A DNA stretch of 64,000 nucleotides, from assembly GCA_963210315.1 (NCBI GenBank), contig OY723243.1:2480001-2544000 (forward strand), in the 5' to 3' direction. This DNA is from Rhynchopus euleeides. Taxonomy: Eukaryota > Euglenozoa > Diplonemea > Diplonemida > Diplonemidae. Below the pieces are notes generated by a model, which saw only the letters and a list, made by a program, of their open reading frames with translations, did not search any database and was not told where the DNA came from. Shown piece after piece: positions 31,352 through 40,189 of the stretch (position 1 is its first letter; the number at the start of each line of letters is the position of its first letter). The translations under genes and the position numbers were made by a program.

Positions 31352-33871
31352 CTATTCCTCATCCGGCTTCTGCGGGTAGGGGGTAAGGCGGTTGGAACGA
31401 GGCTTCAGGTACGCCGTGATGGAGGCCTGCCTGGTCCTCCCGTTCCTGCTGGCTCCCGGCACCCTACAGGGTGGGGCCTCATCCCCGCCAACTGCCGTGG
31501 GCGTCAGGGCTTCGAGGAGGGGTGGGGCCGGCGGGGCAGGCTGGGCAGGCGGCGCCGGTGCTGCCGGCGGCACTGCTGCTGGCTGCGCTGGGGTCGGGGC
31601 GGCGCTCGACGTTGTTGGTGCCCCGGGTGCCATAGGTGTCACGGGTTTACTGCTCGAATCACTGGGCGGGGCAGGGGCGGAGGAGTCAGAGGCGGCGGAG
31701 GTGGCAGAGGTGGTGGTGGTGGTGGTGGTGGTGCTGGGGGAGGAGCGGGCGGGTTTTGTGGGTGCTGGCAGGGCATCCGCAGCCGGCCCGGCCGTGGGCC
31801 CCGCCGGCGGTTTGCCCTTCGCCCCCTTGGACGCACCCAGCCCCTTTGTGGCAGCGCTCAGCTCCCGCCTCACGGAGATGAGCATCTCCTGGTGTTGCAG
31901 CTTGCGCTGCTCCTCCGCGTCGCGCACCCCCTCTAGCAGGCCCTGCCAGCTCTGCCCGAGCTCGCTGGCCTGCTGCGTCAGCTGGCGCTGCACCCTCTCG
32001 CCCTCCTCCTTCCCTGCCTGTTGGAGGTCAGCTCGAAGGGTAGTGTCGAGCTGGGTTGCCTTCTCGGCAAGGGCCTTGAGCTGCTGGGCCCCGTGCCGCG
32101 CCATCTGCGCCTCGCAGGTCCCCCGCAGCTCCCCACACACCTCATCCAGGCGGCTCTGGAGGCGGGCCACCTGCTCCCCGGTCGCCCGCTCCGACTGCTG
32201 CTGGGCGGCCGTGGCGTCCTTGCGGTCAGCCTCGCAGGAGGCTCGCAGGTCGCGCACCGTGACCCCCAGGCGCTCCGTCTGCCGCCGCAGCTCGCCCACC
32301 GCGGCTTCCCCCTGCTGCGCCTCCCACGCCCTGCGGAGCTCCGCCACCGCCGCGTCCAGGCGCTGCTGCTCCTGCCCGCGCTGCGCCTCCAGGTCGGCCC
32401 TGACCGCGTCCACCTCCGCCTGGAGCTGCTGCGCCTGGTGGTGGGAGAGGGGCGTCTGCTCGCTCGCCTCCGCGGCTTGCAGGCTCAGCATGGCCTTGCA
32501 AGCGCCGCTGAGGCGCTCCTCAAGCGCCCGGTGCTTGAGGTCCCGCTGCGCGAGCTGGCCCTGCATGTCGGCCTCGAGGGCCTTGTGGCTGGCCTCCCAG
32601 CCCTTGCGCGACGCAGTCAGATCCGTCGCATGCGCGCGGCCTTGCCCCTCCAAGGCGGTGAGCCCAGCAGCCAGCTTCTGCAGATCCGTGCTCGCTGCTG
32701 CCTCACCCACCGCCTTGCCCAGCCCTTCGACATGCTCGCGGAGGCGGGAGACCGTCACGCCCATCGACTGCTGGTGCTTCGCGACCTCCAGGAGCTGGGC
32801 CTTGCGCTCCTTTAGTTCACGCTCCGTTTTCAGTGTGGACGTAGTGGCTGTAGTGGTGGGGGGTGTGGTGGTGGGGCGCTCCTGGAGGCTCTTCAGCAGG
32901 GCCCCTTGCGCCTGCAGCTGCTCCTCCTGGCGGCCGAGGCGGTCCCCCATGCGCTGCATCTGCAGCTCGTGCTGCTGGGCGTGGCTGTCCAGCCGGGCCT
33001 CGAGCAGCGCCACCTGCTCGGCGTGCTGCTCCCCCTGGCGGCGCAGGCGGTCTTCGAGCCACTGCTCTGACAGGCCCGGGTGCCCCTGCATCGCCTCCAT
33101 CCGCTGCCCCAGCTCGCCCTGCCGTGCCTGCTGGGTCAGCAGCTGGGCCTCCAGCCGCTTGCGGTGGCCGTCCTGGTCCTGCAGGAGGCGGCGCAGGCCC
33201 TGCAGCTCGGCTTGACAAGCCGCGCCGTCGCCCTGCGTGGCGGAGTCGGCGGCGGCAGGTGCGGGGTCATGCCCGAGCTCCCGCAGGCGCCCGGCGAGCT
33301 TCTCCAGATCCTTCTGGAGCTGGGCAGCTCTCTGCTGTGCCTGCTGCGCCTGCTGCTTCGCCGCCGCTGCTGCTCCGCCACCACGCCCGGTCCGCCCAAC
33401 CGTGCCGCTGGCCTGCGACTTCGCAGACCTTCCCGCCTTCGCGGCCGTGGCGCGCTCCTCCTGGAGCCTGTCGCGGACGCTCTCATAGCGCCGCTTCAGG
33501 CGGAGCACCTCCTCGGCCTGCTTCTTCGCGGCCGCCTCCCTCTGCTTCTGCTCCTCGAGGAGCAGCGTGTCCGTCAGGACCACCTCCTTCCCGTTGACTA
33601 CTAGAGTCCATGTGGGGGGGGTGCCGTGGGTGGGGGGTTGCTCGGCAGCGAGGACGGCGACGCCGCCCTCCAGGCTGCCCAGCGCCGCCTCCCACCGGAG
33701 GTGGTCGAGAATGGTGCGCACGTGGGCGGCACCATAGAGGGGGGGAAGGGGTTGGAGCTCGTATCTGCGAGGTTCCGTGAATTCGAGGGGGGGCAGGGGG
33801 GCGGCCTGTTGGCCACCGGCCTGGGAGCCGGTGTTCCCGGAGGAGACCCCGTGGAGGTCGGCCTGTGACAT
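31352..33871 (-). CDS. ORF1: long coiled-coil protein with proline-rich tail
   Basis: 839 aa from ATG 33871-33869. The frame is open further, to 34042, but that stretch would translate the terminal inverted repeat. After about 130 N-terminal residues comes a very long coiled coil rich in Gln, Arg, Ala and Glu (about residues 130-700), then a Pro/Ala/Ser/Thr linker, then a short conserved-looking tail containing TRQASITAYLKP (about 813-824). ORF1 proteins of LINEs are often coiled-coil RNA-binding chaperones, and its place upstream of ORF2 fits. No zinc knuckle or RRM is visible. The antisense strand has a 607-codon open frame here, a by-product of codon bias. GC content and codon use are high, as in ORF2. 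Confidence 0.85.
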   Translation of the reverse strand: MSQADLHGVSSGNTGSQAGGQQAAPLPPLEFTEPRRYELQPLPPLYGAAHVRTILDHLRWEAALGSLEGGVAVLAAEQPPTHGTPPTWTLVVNGKEVVLTDTLLLEEQKQREAAAKKQAEEVLRLKRRYESVRDRLQEERATAAKAGRSAKSQASGTVGRTGRGGGAAAAAKQQAQQAQQRAAQLQKDLEKLAGRLRELGHDPAPAAADSATQGDGAACQAELQGLRRLLQDQDGHRKRLEAQLLTQQARQGELGQRMEAMQGHPGLSEQWLEDRLRRQGEQHAEQVALLEARLDSHAQQHELQMQRMGDRLGRQEEQLQAQGALLKSLQERPTTTPPTTTATTSTLKTERELKERKAQLLEVAKHQQSMGVTVSRLREHVEGLGKAVGEAAASTDLQKLAAGLTALEGQGRAHATDLTASRKGWEASHKALEADMQGQLAQRDLKHRALEERLSGACKAMLSLQAAEASEQTPLSHHQAQQLQAEVDAVRADLEAQRGQEQQRLDAAVAELRRAWEAQQGEAAVGELRRQTERLGVTVRDLRASCEADRKDATAAQQQSERATGEQVARLQSRLDEVCGELRGTCEAQMARHGAQQLKALAEKATQLDTTLRADLQQAGKEEGERVQRQLTQQASELGQSWQGLLEGVRDAEEQRKLQHQEMLISVRRELSAATKGLGASKGAKGKPPAGPTAGPAADALPAPTKPARSSPSTTTTTTTTSATSAASDSSAPAPPSDSSSKPVTPMAPGAPTTSSAAPTPAQPAAVPPAAPAPPAQPAPPAPPLLEALTPTAVGGDEAPPCRVPGASRNGRTRQASITAYLKPRSNRLTPYPQKPDEE

Positions 33872-33996
33872 CCTGCCCGTGTATCCCTCTCTCCTCCTGA
33901 GGGTGTGTGTGTGCAGCAGGGCATGTGCTGGTCTGGGGTCGCGGGGGATAAACAAATGGAACAACACGGCTCGCCAGTGTTCAGGAAAGCTCGTAA

Positions 33997-34164
33997 ATGA
34001 CAAGTGGCACATGTCATTTACATGTAATTTTACATGTACCACTTGTAAAATTTACAAGTGGCACATGTAATTTTACAAGTGCCACTTGTAAATTTACATG
34101 TAAAAATTTTTACATGTAAACCACTTGTAAAACCACTTGTAACAGTGGTTACTTCAGCGCCGTG
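33997..34164 (-). repeat. Right terminal inverted repeat
   Basis: About 168 bp, the inverted counterpart of 22204-22361, again built of CACTTGTAA and TTACATGTAA units. The outer 16 bp match perfectly; the inner part differs by small indels and substitutions. The first ORF of the element begins about 125 bp inside it. Confidence 0.9.
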
Positions 34165-34460
34165 CTGGTGTAGTGACTACAAAAAGGACTAACATTGCGA
34201 GAAGGTGCTGGGAGATTTACTTTTCCATTCCCTCTCGACGATCAAACCCCCCCACTGCCTCTCCCCGCCCTGCTTCTGCACCGCCACACTGCCACCGCCA
34301 GGGATGCGGGTAACGCCTGCCTGACACAACCCCGTCGAAGAACGAAACATACCCAAGGAACCGCACCATCACACCCCACCACACACCCCCTCCTTCCTCT
34401 GTGTGTGTCGGCTTCCTGCGCCTGCCGGCCTCTGTCACAACGGGGGTCGCGTCGAACCCG

Positions 34461-35180
34461 ATGACGAACGCAGGGATGCGCGCTAAGAAAAAGAAGGATT
34501 TCCTTACCTCTCTCGTGCCGATTAAGCCTGTGGAGAAGATTGCCACTGTGGAGGAGAGCAGCAGCAGCCTCGTTGATAAGGACTCTGACGAGTTTGCGTC
34601 AGTCGTGTTCCCGTGGCTTCTGCTTGGTGGGGCGCGTGATGCCGAGAGGGTCGACCTGATGGAGCGGCACCAGGTGACGCACGTCGTCAACCTCACACCC
34701 GAGTCGAAAATGCAGAAGGCGGAAGGATTCTGCTATCTGTTTGTGGAGGTGGGCGATCACTCCGACCAGCCCATTCACGACCACTTCGAGTCTGTCATCC
34801 AGTTCATCGAGGAGGCACGCTCCCGGCAGGGCAAGGTTTTGGTGCACTGCAGGCACGGGGTGTCGCGCAGCGCCACCTTGGTCATCGCCTACCTCATCAA
34901 ACAGCTGTGCATCCCTCTTGTGCTCGCAAAGGATGTCGTGAAGCAGGCCCGCCCCATGATCAACCCCAACCTGGGGTTTGTCGACGCTCTGATTAACTAC
35001 CAGGCAACACTCGGCATCGACGTGGCCCGCCCGCTGTCAACATACCGCTCCACCCTGGAGCAGTGGTCGCTGTCATCGCTTCTGCTCGACTCATACGGCG
35101 GTCGCACGGGCACCACATCCCCCGACAGCACAACGCCCCTCACGTCACCGCCCAGCCCTCAAGGGATACTATGCTTCTGA
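34461..35180 (+). CDS. Dual-specificity protein phosphatase
   Basis: 239 aa from ATG 34461; no intron. The catalytic signature HCRHGVSRSAT is complete, with the nucleophile Cys130 and Arg136, and the general acid is probably an Asp in VEVGDHSDQP. The fold starts at about residue 45 (FPWLLLGGARDAERVDLMER) and is the compact atypical DUSP type, without a MAP-kinase-binding rhodanese domain. It removes phosphate from Ser/Thr and Tyr residues of proteins. The N-terminus is basic (MRAKKKKDF) and the C-terminus is Ser/Thr/Pro-rich. The gene begins about 300 bp from the right end of the TIR element, so its promoter may lie partly in or next to that element. Confidence 0.93.
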   Translation: MTNAGMRAKKKKDFLTSLVPIKPVEKIATVEESSSSLVDKDSDEFASVVFPWLLLGGARDAERVDLMERHQVTHVVNLTPESKMQKAEGFCYLFVEVGDHSDQPIHDHFESVIQFIEEARSRQGKVLVHCRHGVSRSATLVIAYLIKQLCIPLVLAKDVVKQARPMINPNLGFVDALINYQATLGIDVARPLSTYRSTLEQWSLSSLLLDSYGGRTGTTSPDSTTPLTSPPSPQGILCF

Positions 35181-36259
35181 CACTGCTACCTGAGGGAGTG
35201 TGAGGCAGGCGTGCAGCAGAGAGGCCTAGTTGCCGAGAGGCCTCGAGTCGGGGAGAGTGCCTGGCCTGGCTTGTGCTGCGACCTGTTGTAGACGCAGGGG
35301 GGAACTTTGCCACCTGAGGGCTGTCTGGAGATGAATCTGATGCAGCATCACTTCAGTTGGGAGGGAGGGGGGGGGCCTGGGGGGGTGGGGGTCGGGTGGG
35401 ATGTGTACTGGGTGGGGTGTGAGGGGGGGGGAGGCCGAAGCCTGTGGGCTGGTTAGGGGTGGGGGGGGGGTGGATTGGGGTTGCATCCCCTGCGATCCCT
35501 GCTCAGAGTTCTAGTTCTTCCAACACTTTCATTCAGATATTTTATGAAGCCCCCTTTCTATTTTGCCGGTGGTTAATTAATTGGTGCAGGGCGGGGGGGG
35601 GGGGAAGGAGGAGGAGGCATGCGACCCCGACAAATAAGGCGGGCAGAAAATTATTACATCACGAAAAAGGGACCTTCTTTTTTTTTGTTTGCCCCACACG
35701 AGAGACAACAACCAACAGCATCCTTCACCCAAAAGTCATCCCGTCCCCTTCCTCTCTCAGCCTGTTTTACCTAGCCTCCTTCTGACACCCCAGATGCACC
35801 AACGTGCTTCAACAGGTTGAGAGGGGAGGGGGAGCCATCGGCGGGTGAGCCGAGTTCGTTCGGTGCGTTCCACGCTGCCTTGTTGCACCCACTGTGTCGC
35901 CTCAGTGAGGGTGTTGGGGTTGGGTGTGGGTGGCGCGACAGAGGCGCAGAACGGCTATCTTAGTGTACAACAGCCGGGTGCTGGTGCTTCGCACGGCAAC
36001 CTCAGAGTTGAAGGTCCTGAAGGTTCCATCTGAAATACTCGCGTTATCTGTGTCGCACGGCCCCATACCCGCATCTGTTCAGGGAAAGTTATCCACGCTT
36101 CCACCCTCGCTCACACGGAAGTATTTTCGGAGCTCAGAACCCACACTGTTCTGAGTATGCCTGCGCATCAGGTGATGCATCATTTGATACCTGTACGGCA
36201 AAAACTCTGTGCTGTTTTTTTTTGAGTGCGTTGCACCGCAACGAAAACTGGAAAGGGGT
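35181..36259. other. Intergenic region with G tracts
   Basis: No gene is supported. It has clustered G runs between 35360 and 35470 that could form G-quadruplexes on the + strand, and poly-T stretches at 35677-35688 and 36214-36222. A short hairpin, GTGCGTTGCACCGCAAC, lies at about 36226-36242, next to the end of the retroelement ORF. Confidence 0.45.
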
Positions 36260-36266
36260 GTCTTCC

Positions 36267-38161
36267 CTAAGCGGTGCAGAAGAGAGTGTGGTTTTTCTTT
36301 GGTGCAGCCACCACCGCCCCGCTATTTATATTAGAGAAAATCTGGGGGTTGAGCCGCAGTCGCTTCGTCCGTGCCACGAGGAATATGCGCTGCAGTAGCA
36401 GGTTGCCTCTGTGATTCGCGCAGTGCCCTCGCCGCATGCAAAATACTAGGGGGAGGTTGTCGATGTTGCACGTCACAGCGATGTCCTGTGAGTTGATGAT
36501 GCGTAGCCCTTGCCACACGGCGAAGGCCTCCTTCAGGAAGATGTGCGCATCCCGATCTGCCCCGGTGAACACCCCTTGTGTGACCGTCTCCTCTCCCAGT
36601 TCGAGTATCGCCGCCCACTCCGTCGATGACGCGTCGGACCACAGCGTTGCCCGCGATGTTGGGTCTGCCTGGTGGTGCCAATTGTTATCGCGCATGAACT
36701 CCATCCGTGCTGCTGTCTCCCGGATCACTGAGTTCGGCACTCGTGTGTTGACATCCCACGCCGCGTTGTTGTCGTGCGCCCGGCGTCCTAGGCGCCGGAC
36801 GAAAGAGAGGATTGCGGGAGCGAAACACAGTGGCGCGCGCATGACGTATGCCTGCCAGACGATGGATCCGAAGATGCGGAAGGCCCTCCGCGGCGTTGTT
36901 GTTCCCTCCAACGTCTCCGCCAGCTCCTCCCGCTGTGCCACCTTCGCCACCCATGCAGGGTCCATGCGGAATCTGTGCTCCACCAGGTCAAACTGGATCC
37001 CGAACGTGCAGAAACGTTGCGTCGGCATCCCGTGGTCGGCATCGTCGAGGTTCAGGGTCGCGTTGACGTAGTCGCACCTTTCGCGGAAGACCCTGTACTT
37101 CGCCTGCACCTCGTCCAGTGTCTCGGCTGTGACCACAAAATTGTCTATCCAGACGATGCCGTCTCTTGGAGGGAGGAGCACCCTCGCACTCCGGTTGGCA
37201 ATTGCTGGTGAGTGTGACCACCCCATGCACATCACCGACAGAAACGCTGGCACAAATTCGTCCCGCTTGTCCCCGAAGCGGATTCCGAAGTAGCGCTGGA
37301 TCTCCTCCTCCACCGGAAACTGGTAGAACCAGCTCCTCGCGTCAGCGAGCACAACCCAAGTTGACTCAGCGATGCGGCGCGTCACCTCCAGGATGTCGTC
37401 CAATCTCATGTCTGGCGGTCGCGCCATGTACGAGTTCAGAGTACGTGCGTCGACGATGAAGCGTGTCCCCCCTGACTTCTTCGGCACGGTAAAGGCTGGT
37501 AAGGTGAGTATCGCATGAGTACAGGCTATAGCGATAACGCCGTAGGCGATGAGGTCGTCGACATGTTTCAATGTATGGCGTGATATCATCCTCCACTTGT
37601 TCCTGAAGTGGTCGCGTGCTCCGGGGAGCAACGCATTTCTGAAGGCTTCGGGGTCTGTAATGAGGTCCAACACGTCTCGCAGTTCCTCGTTGGAGTCCAG
37701 CTCGCGGAGTCGCGCCAGGTTGAGGCGCGTGTCGCAGATCGGAGCAAGGCGGTCGTCTTCAGATGGGTCTTGCCTTTCATGGGCAGGTCGCACGATATGT
37801 CCTTTGTGGTGCACGCCGACACTCTCCCCGTAGAGATCGGCGTCTATGCCCGGTCCGTGTTCTGAGTCGGTGTCCGCCGTGTCGTCGGAGCTGTCGTTTT
37901 CTTCAGGAGGTTGGTATACTTGGATGGAGAGCTGAGGCCTGTGGTATGTCTTTGGGCGCTCTCTCGGCTGTGCGGCTGGATCCCCTGCGCGTGTCGGGTC
38001 ATCGTTGTGAGTCGGCCCGGGCCCCGCGCCGGTACCGTCCTTTCCTCCACCGACCCCTGCTGCGCCGCCCCCTGTCGGGTAGTCATACCGTCGTAGTTCA
38101 CGTGTGATGTCTCGCCTCCTTTTGTACGGGAAATGTGTGCTAAACTCTGGTCCCCTGTGTC
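36267..38161 (-). CDS. Reverse transcriptase / RNase H of DIRS-like element
   Basis: The open frame extends back to 39176 through the recombinase gene in another frame, but the protein-like part begins downstream of the recombinase stop. RT motifs: KKSGGTRFIVDARTLNSY (near 37430-37480), motif A VLADARSWFYQFPV (near 37320-37360), motif B region MGWSHSPAIANR, and motif C VWIDNFVV with Asp at 37143-37145. The canonical second Asp of the YxDD box is Asn here (37140-37142). RNase H shows WSDASSTEWAA (Asp), FLKEAFAVWQGL (Glu) and CNIDNLPLV (Asp). There is no ATG between the recombinase stop and the conserved RT core, so it may be made by frameshifting from the recombinase, from a non-AUG start, or after splicing. 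The start given is the first base after the recombinase ORF and is not a proven start. Confidence 0.82.
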
Positions 38162-39040
38162 TCACGCGTTCTTGGCCAGCTCTTTGGACAGTGCCGCTGT
38201 GTCTGCCACACGCTGTGTCGTTGCTGCTGGTATGTATCGAAACACCGCGTCGGGGGTCGCATGTCGCGACAGCATCATCAGCTTCTCGACTGGCACCCCG
38301 TTGCGTGCCAGATGGTGGAGGGCCCCCCTCCGGAGGGAGTGCGGCGTCAATCGGGCATCCACCCTTTTCACCGCCGCCGCGATGCATCGGTATGTCACGC
38401 TCGGGGGAAACAGGCTCCCTTCTGTCTTTAGCTCTTTCATACGGCTCCGCAGGATCTTCAGCATCTCCGGTGGCAGTGACATACCCGTTGTCTTCCCCAG
38501 CTGGAAGGGGTCCGACTTCGTGGTGGTCCACACGATGGTGATCTGGTCTGACTTTGCTTCCGTCTGGATGTCCCGCGTTGACAATCGTTGCACATCCGAC
38601 GCTCTCGCCGCCCCGTGCCACATCATTGCGACGGCCAGACGCACCAGCGGCCGCGGTTCCTGAGCCACTGCCTGTGCTGCCTGTTCTTGAGTCGCGGGGT
38701 GCGCCTGTTGTGCTGGCTTCAATGCCCCGCTGCGGCACAAGCTTCGCTTGAAGTCCCGTAGCACGTGTCCTTCCTGTTCCCACGACTCGAAGCGGCGCAG
38801 GCTCGCGATGATGTTGCCCAGGTATTGCAGCGCCGATGGGGCGGACAGTCCGTTGAGCCGCAGGTGTGTGATCCACAGGGTGATCCCCTCCTCGTGTCGT
38901 AGTGTGCGGCCCTCCCCCCTGCACCACTCCTCTCTGAACTCGCGGTACCTCTCGTAGCTCCTGCGCAGAGCCGTCCAGTACGAACTCGACAGTGCGTTCC
39001 CCAAAGCCTCCTGCGTGGCCTCCATGATGATCAGCCTCAT
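38162..39040 (-). CDS. Tyrosine recombinase of DIRS-like element
   Basis: 292 aa. The catalytic set of the family is present: Arg in AARASDVQRL, a Lys in WTTTKSDPF, HSLRRG (His-x-x-Arg), the second His in LSRHATPDAV, and the nucleophile Tyr in VFRYIP. An N-terminal helical domain of about 100 residues (SYWTALRRSYERYREFREEW) would be the core-binding SAM-like domain. The enzyme should cut and rejoin a circular or linear cDNA into the genome without target-site duplication. It is in the same frame as the gag-like ORF, about 130 nt downstream of its stop. Confidence 0.93.
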   Translation of the reverse strand: MRLIIMEATQEALGNALSSSYWTALRRSYERYREFREEWCRGEGRTLRHEEGITLWITHLRLNGLSAPSALQYLGNIIASLRRFESWEQEGHVLRDFKRSLCRSGALKPAQQAHPATQEQAAQAVAQEPRPLVRLAVAMMWHGAARASDVQRLSTRDIQTEAKSDQITIVWTTTKSDPFQLGKTTGMSLPPEMLKILRSRMKELKTEGSLFPPSVTYRCIAAAVKRVDARLTPHSLRRGALHHLARNGVPVEKLMMLSRHATPDAVFRYIPAATTQRVADTAALSKELAKNA

Positions 39041-39172
39041 CTCGCTCGACAGTGGTTGTTGCTTGATGCGGGGGCGGCCCTTGTTGGTTTGCTTCTTTTC
39101 TTTCAGGATGAACTCGTATGGGGATGGTGTGGGCGGCGTTGGGCTGGTTCCTGGGTGGGTGGTCTGCTGGAG

Positions 39173-40159
39173 TCACTGTCCCCCGCGGGGCCCTTTCGAC
39201 CCCTTTCCCACTGCCCTCTGCTCCGCCCCCTTTCCCGTCTTCCCGGTGGGGTACGGCGTGTAGCGCGGGTCAGCCCCCTGTTGCACACGCGGTGGTACCA
39301 AACGGCGCGGGTTCGCCTTCGCCTGCGCATCATTCGCCTCTCCCACCAGCCGCTGGTGCAGAGACGCCGAGAACGTGAGGGGTGGGATGTTCTTCGCCTT
39401 GTGCTCGTAGTAGGCACGTGCCACATACCCCGTGAGGCAGGCCAGAGCCGACATTTCGCACACGATGCGGTGCAGGGGCAGCAGGCTGGGTTCCTCCTCC
39501 GTGTTCATCTTCATGAGCTTTAGCACGTCGTCGAAGTGCTCGAAGCATTTGCGGAGGCTGTGCATCCATTCCCCCGCATCTGTGCCCGACGCTGGCAGGC
39601 TCGCCTCCCGGAACACGCGGGACACCTCTGCCCGGATCTGCCGCCGCACCGCGCCCTTCCATATGCCAGGGCGCCACGTCGCGACCGCGTATGGCGAGAA
39701 GTCGTCCGGCAACCCCTCGTCAGCCTCCTGCAGCTGCCTCTGCAGATCGGCGATGGTCTCGGCCTGCTCCTCCACCTTCGCCTCCAGCCGAGTCATGCGC
39801 GCCTCCATGTTGAGCCCTTCACCGGCTCCCAGTTGGGGCAGCGCCCCCAGCCCGTCCTCCTCTTCAGCGGCCTCCTCCGCTGCTGCCGCGCCGCCTGCCT
39901 GCATCTTCGTCCACGCGCACATTGGGCATACCCATCCGGCGCTGCCCATGTGGGCGACGAAGGCGTCCGCCACCGCCTTCGGGTGCAGATGCGCCCGCAC
40001 ACATGTCCTCGTCGTGGCTTGTCCGCAGGCGTTGCATGCGTGCGCCGTTCCGCCCTCATGGACGGTGGCGCATGTGGGGAACACGCAGTGCTGCATCGGC
40101 TCCGCTGCGGGCTCCATAGAGAGGGCCGGCACCTCGACCAAAGCCCAGTCGACGTCCAT
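39173..40159 (-). CDS. Gag-like protein with Cys/His zinc-binding domain
   Basis: 328 aa, starting at ATG 40159-40157 (MDVDWALVEVPALSMEPA). Residues 27-82 form a PHD/RING-like zinc-binding pattern: CVFPTC, HACNACGQ, TCVRAHLHP, GWVCPMC. An acidic Ala/Glu stretch and a coiled coil (MTRLEAKVEEQAETIADLQR) follow, then a helical region with no recognised fold. Position before the recombinase and the coiled coil suggest the structural (gag) protein of the retroelement. Direct homologues are not recognised, so the gag label is from context. Confidence 0.75.
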   Translation of the reverse strand: MDVDWALVEVPALSMEPAAEPMQHCVFPTCATVHEGGTAHACNACGQATTRTCVRAHLHPKAVADAFVAHMGSAGWVCPMCAWTKMQAGGAAAAEEAAEEEDGLGALPQLGAGEGLNMEARMTRLEAKVEEQAETIADLQRQLQEADEGLPDDFSPYAVATWRPGIWKGAVRRQIRAEVSRVFREASLPASGTDAGEWMHSLRKCFEHFDDVLKLMKMNTEEEPSLLPLHRIVCEMSALACLTGYVARAYYEHKAKNIPPLTFSASLHQRLVGEANDAQAKANPRRLVPPRVQQGADPRYTPYPTGKTGKGAEQRAVGKGSKGPRGGQ

Positions 40160-40189
40160 CTTTCCTCACTACTCTGCTTGTCGTACGCC

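Larger units (their letters stand above)
22204..34164 (-). mobile_element. 12-kb TIR-bounded element carrying LINE-like replication genes
   Basis: The element begins and ends with the same 16-bp sequence in inverted orientation (CACGGCGCTGAAGTAA at 22204-22219 and its complement at 34149-34164), continued by about 160 bp of similar terminal repeat. All four ORFs lie on the minus strand, in the order coiled-coil ORF1, OTU-EEP-RT-RNaseH ORF2, ORF3, and C2H2 ORF4. ORF2 to ORF3 and ORF3 to ORF4 are almost end to end (about 100 and 16 nt between stop and next ATG), so the layout looks like one unit. No poly(A) tail or 3' remnant of a LINE insertion is seen inside. No target-site duplication longer than 2 bp (CT) abuts the ends. 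LINEs normally have no TIRs, and TIR transposons normally encode no reverse transcriptase, so the combination is unusual. Confidence 0.85.

Noticed and set aside
31392..33215. 607-codon open frame on the plus strand
   Set aside because: It is antisense to the coiled-coil ORF1; the Ser/Cys/Arg-rich text is the shadow of Gln/Ala/Glu codons.
22204..34164. Polinton/Maverick-type element
   Set aside because: The size and long TIRs fit, but there is no DNA polymerase B, retroviral-type integrase, packaging ATPase or capsid gene.
38162..39176. N-terminal 338 residues of the long RT frame as protein
   Set aside because: The sequence is His/Arg/Pro/Gly low-complexity text overlapping the well-supported recombinase frame; it starts at GTG, not ATG.
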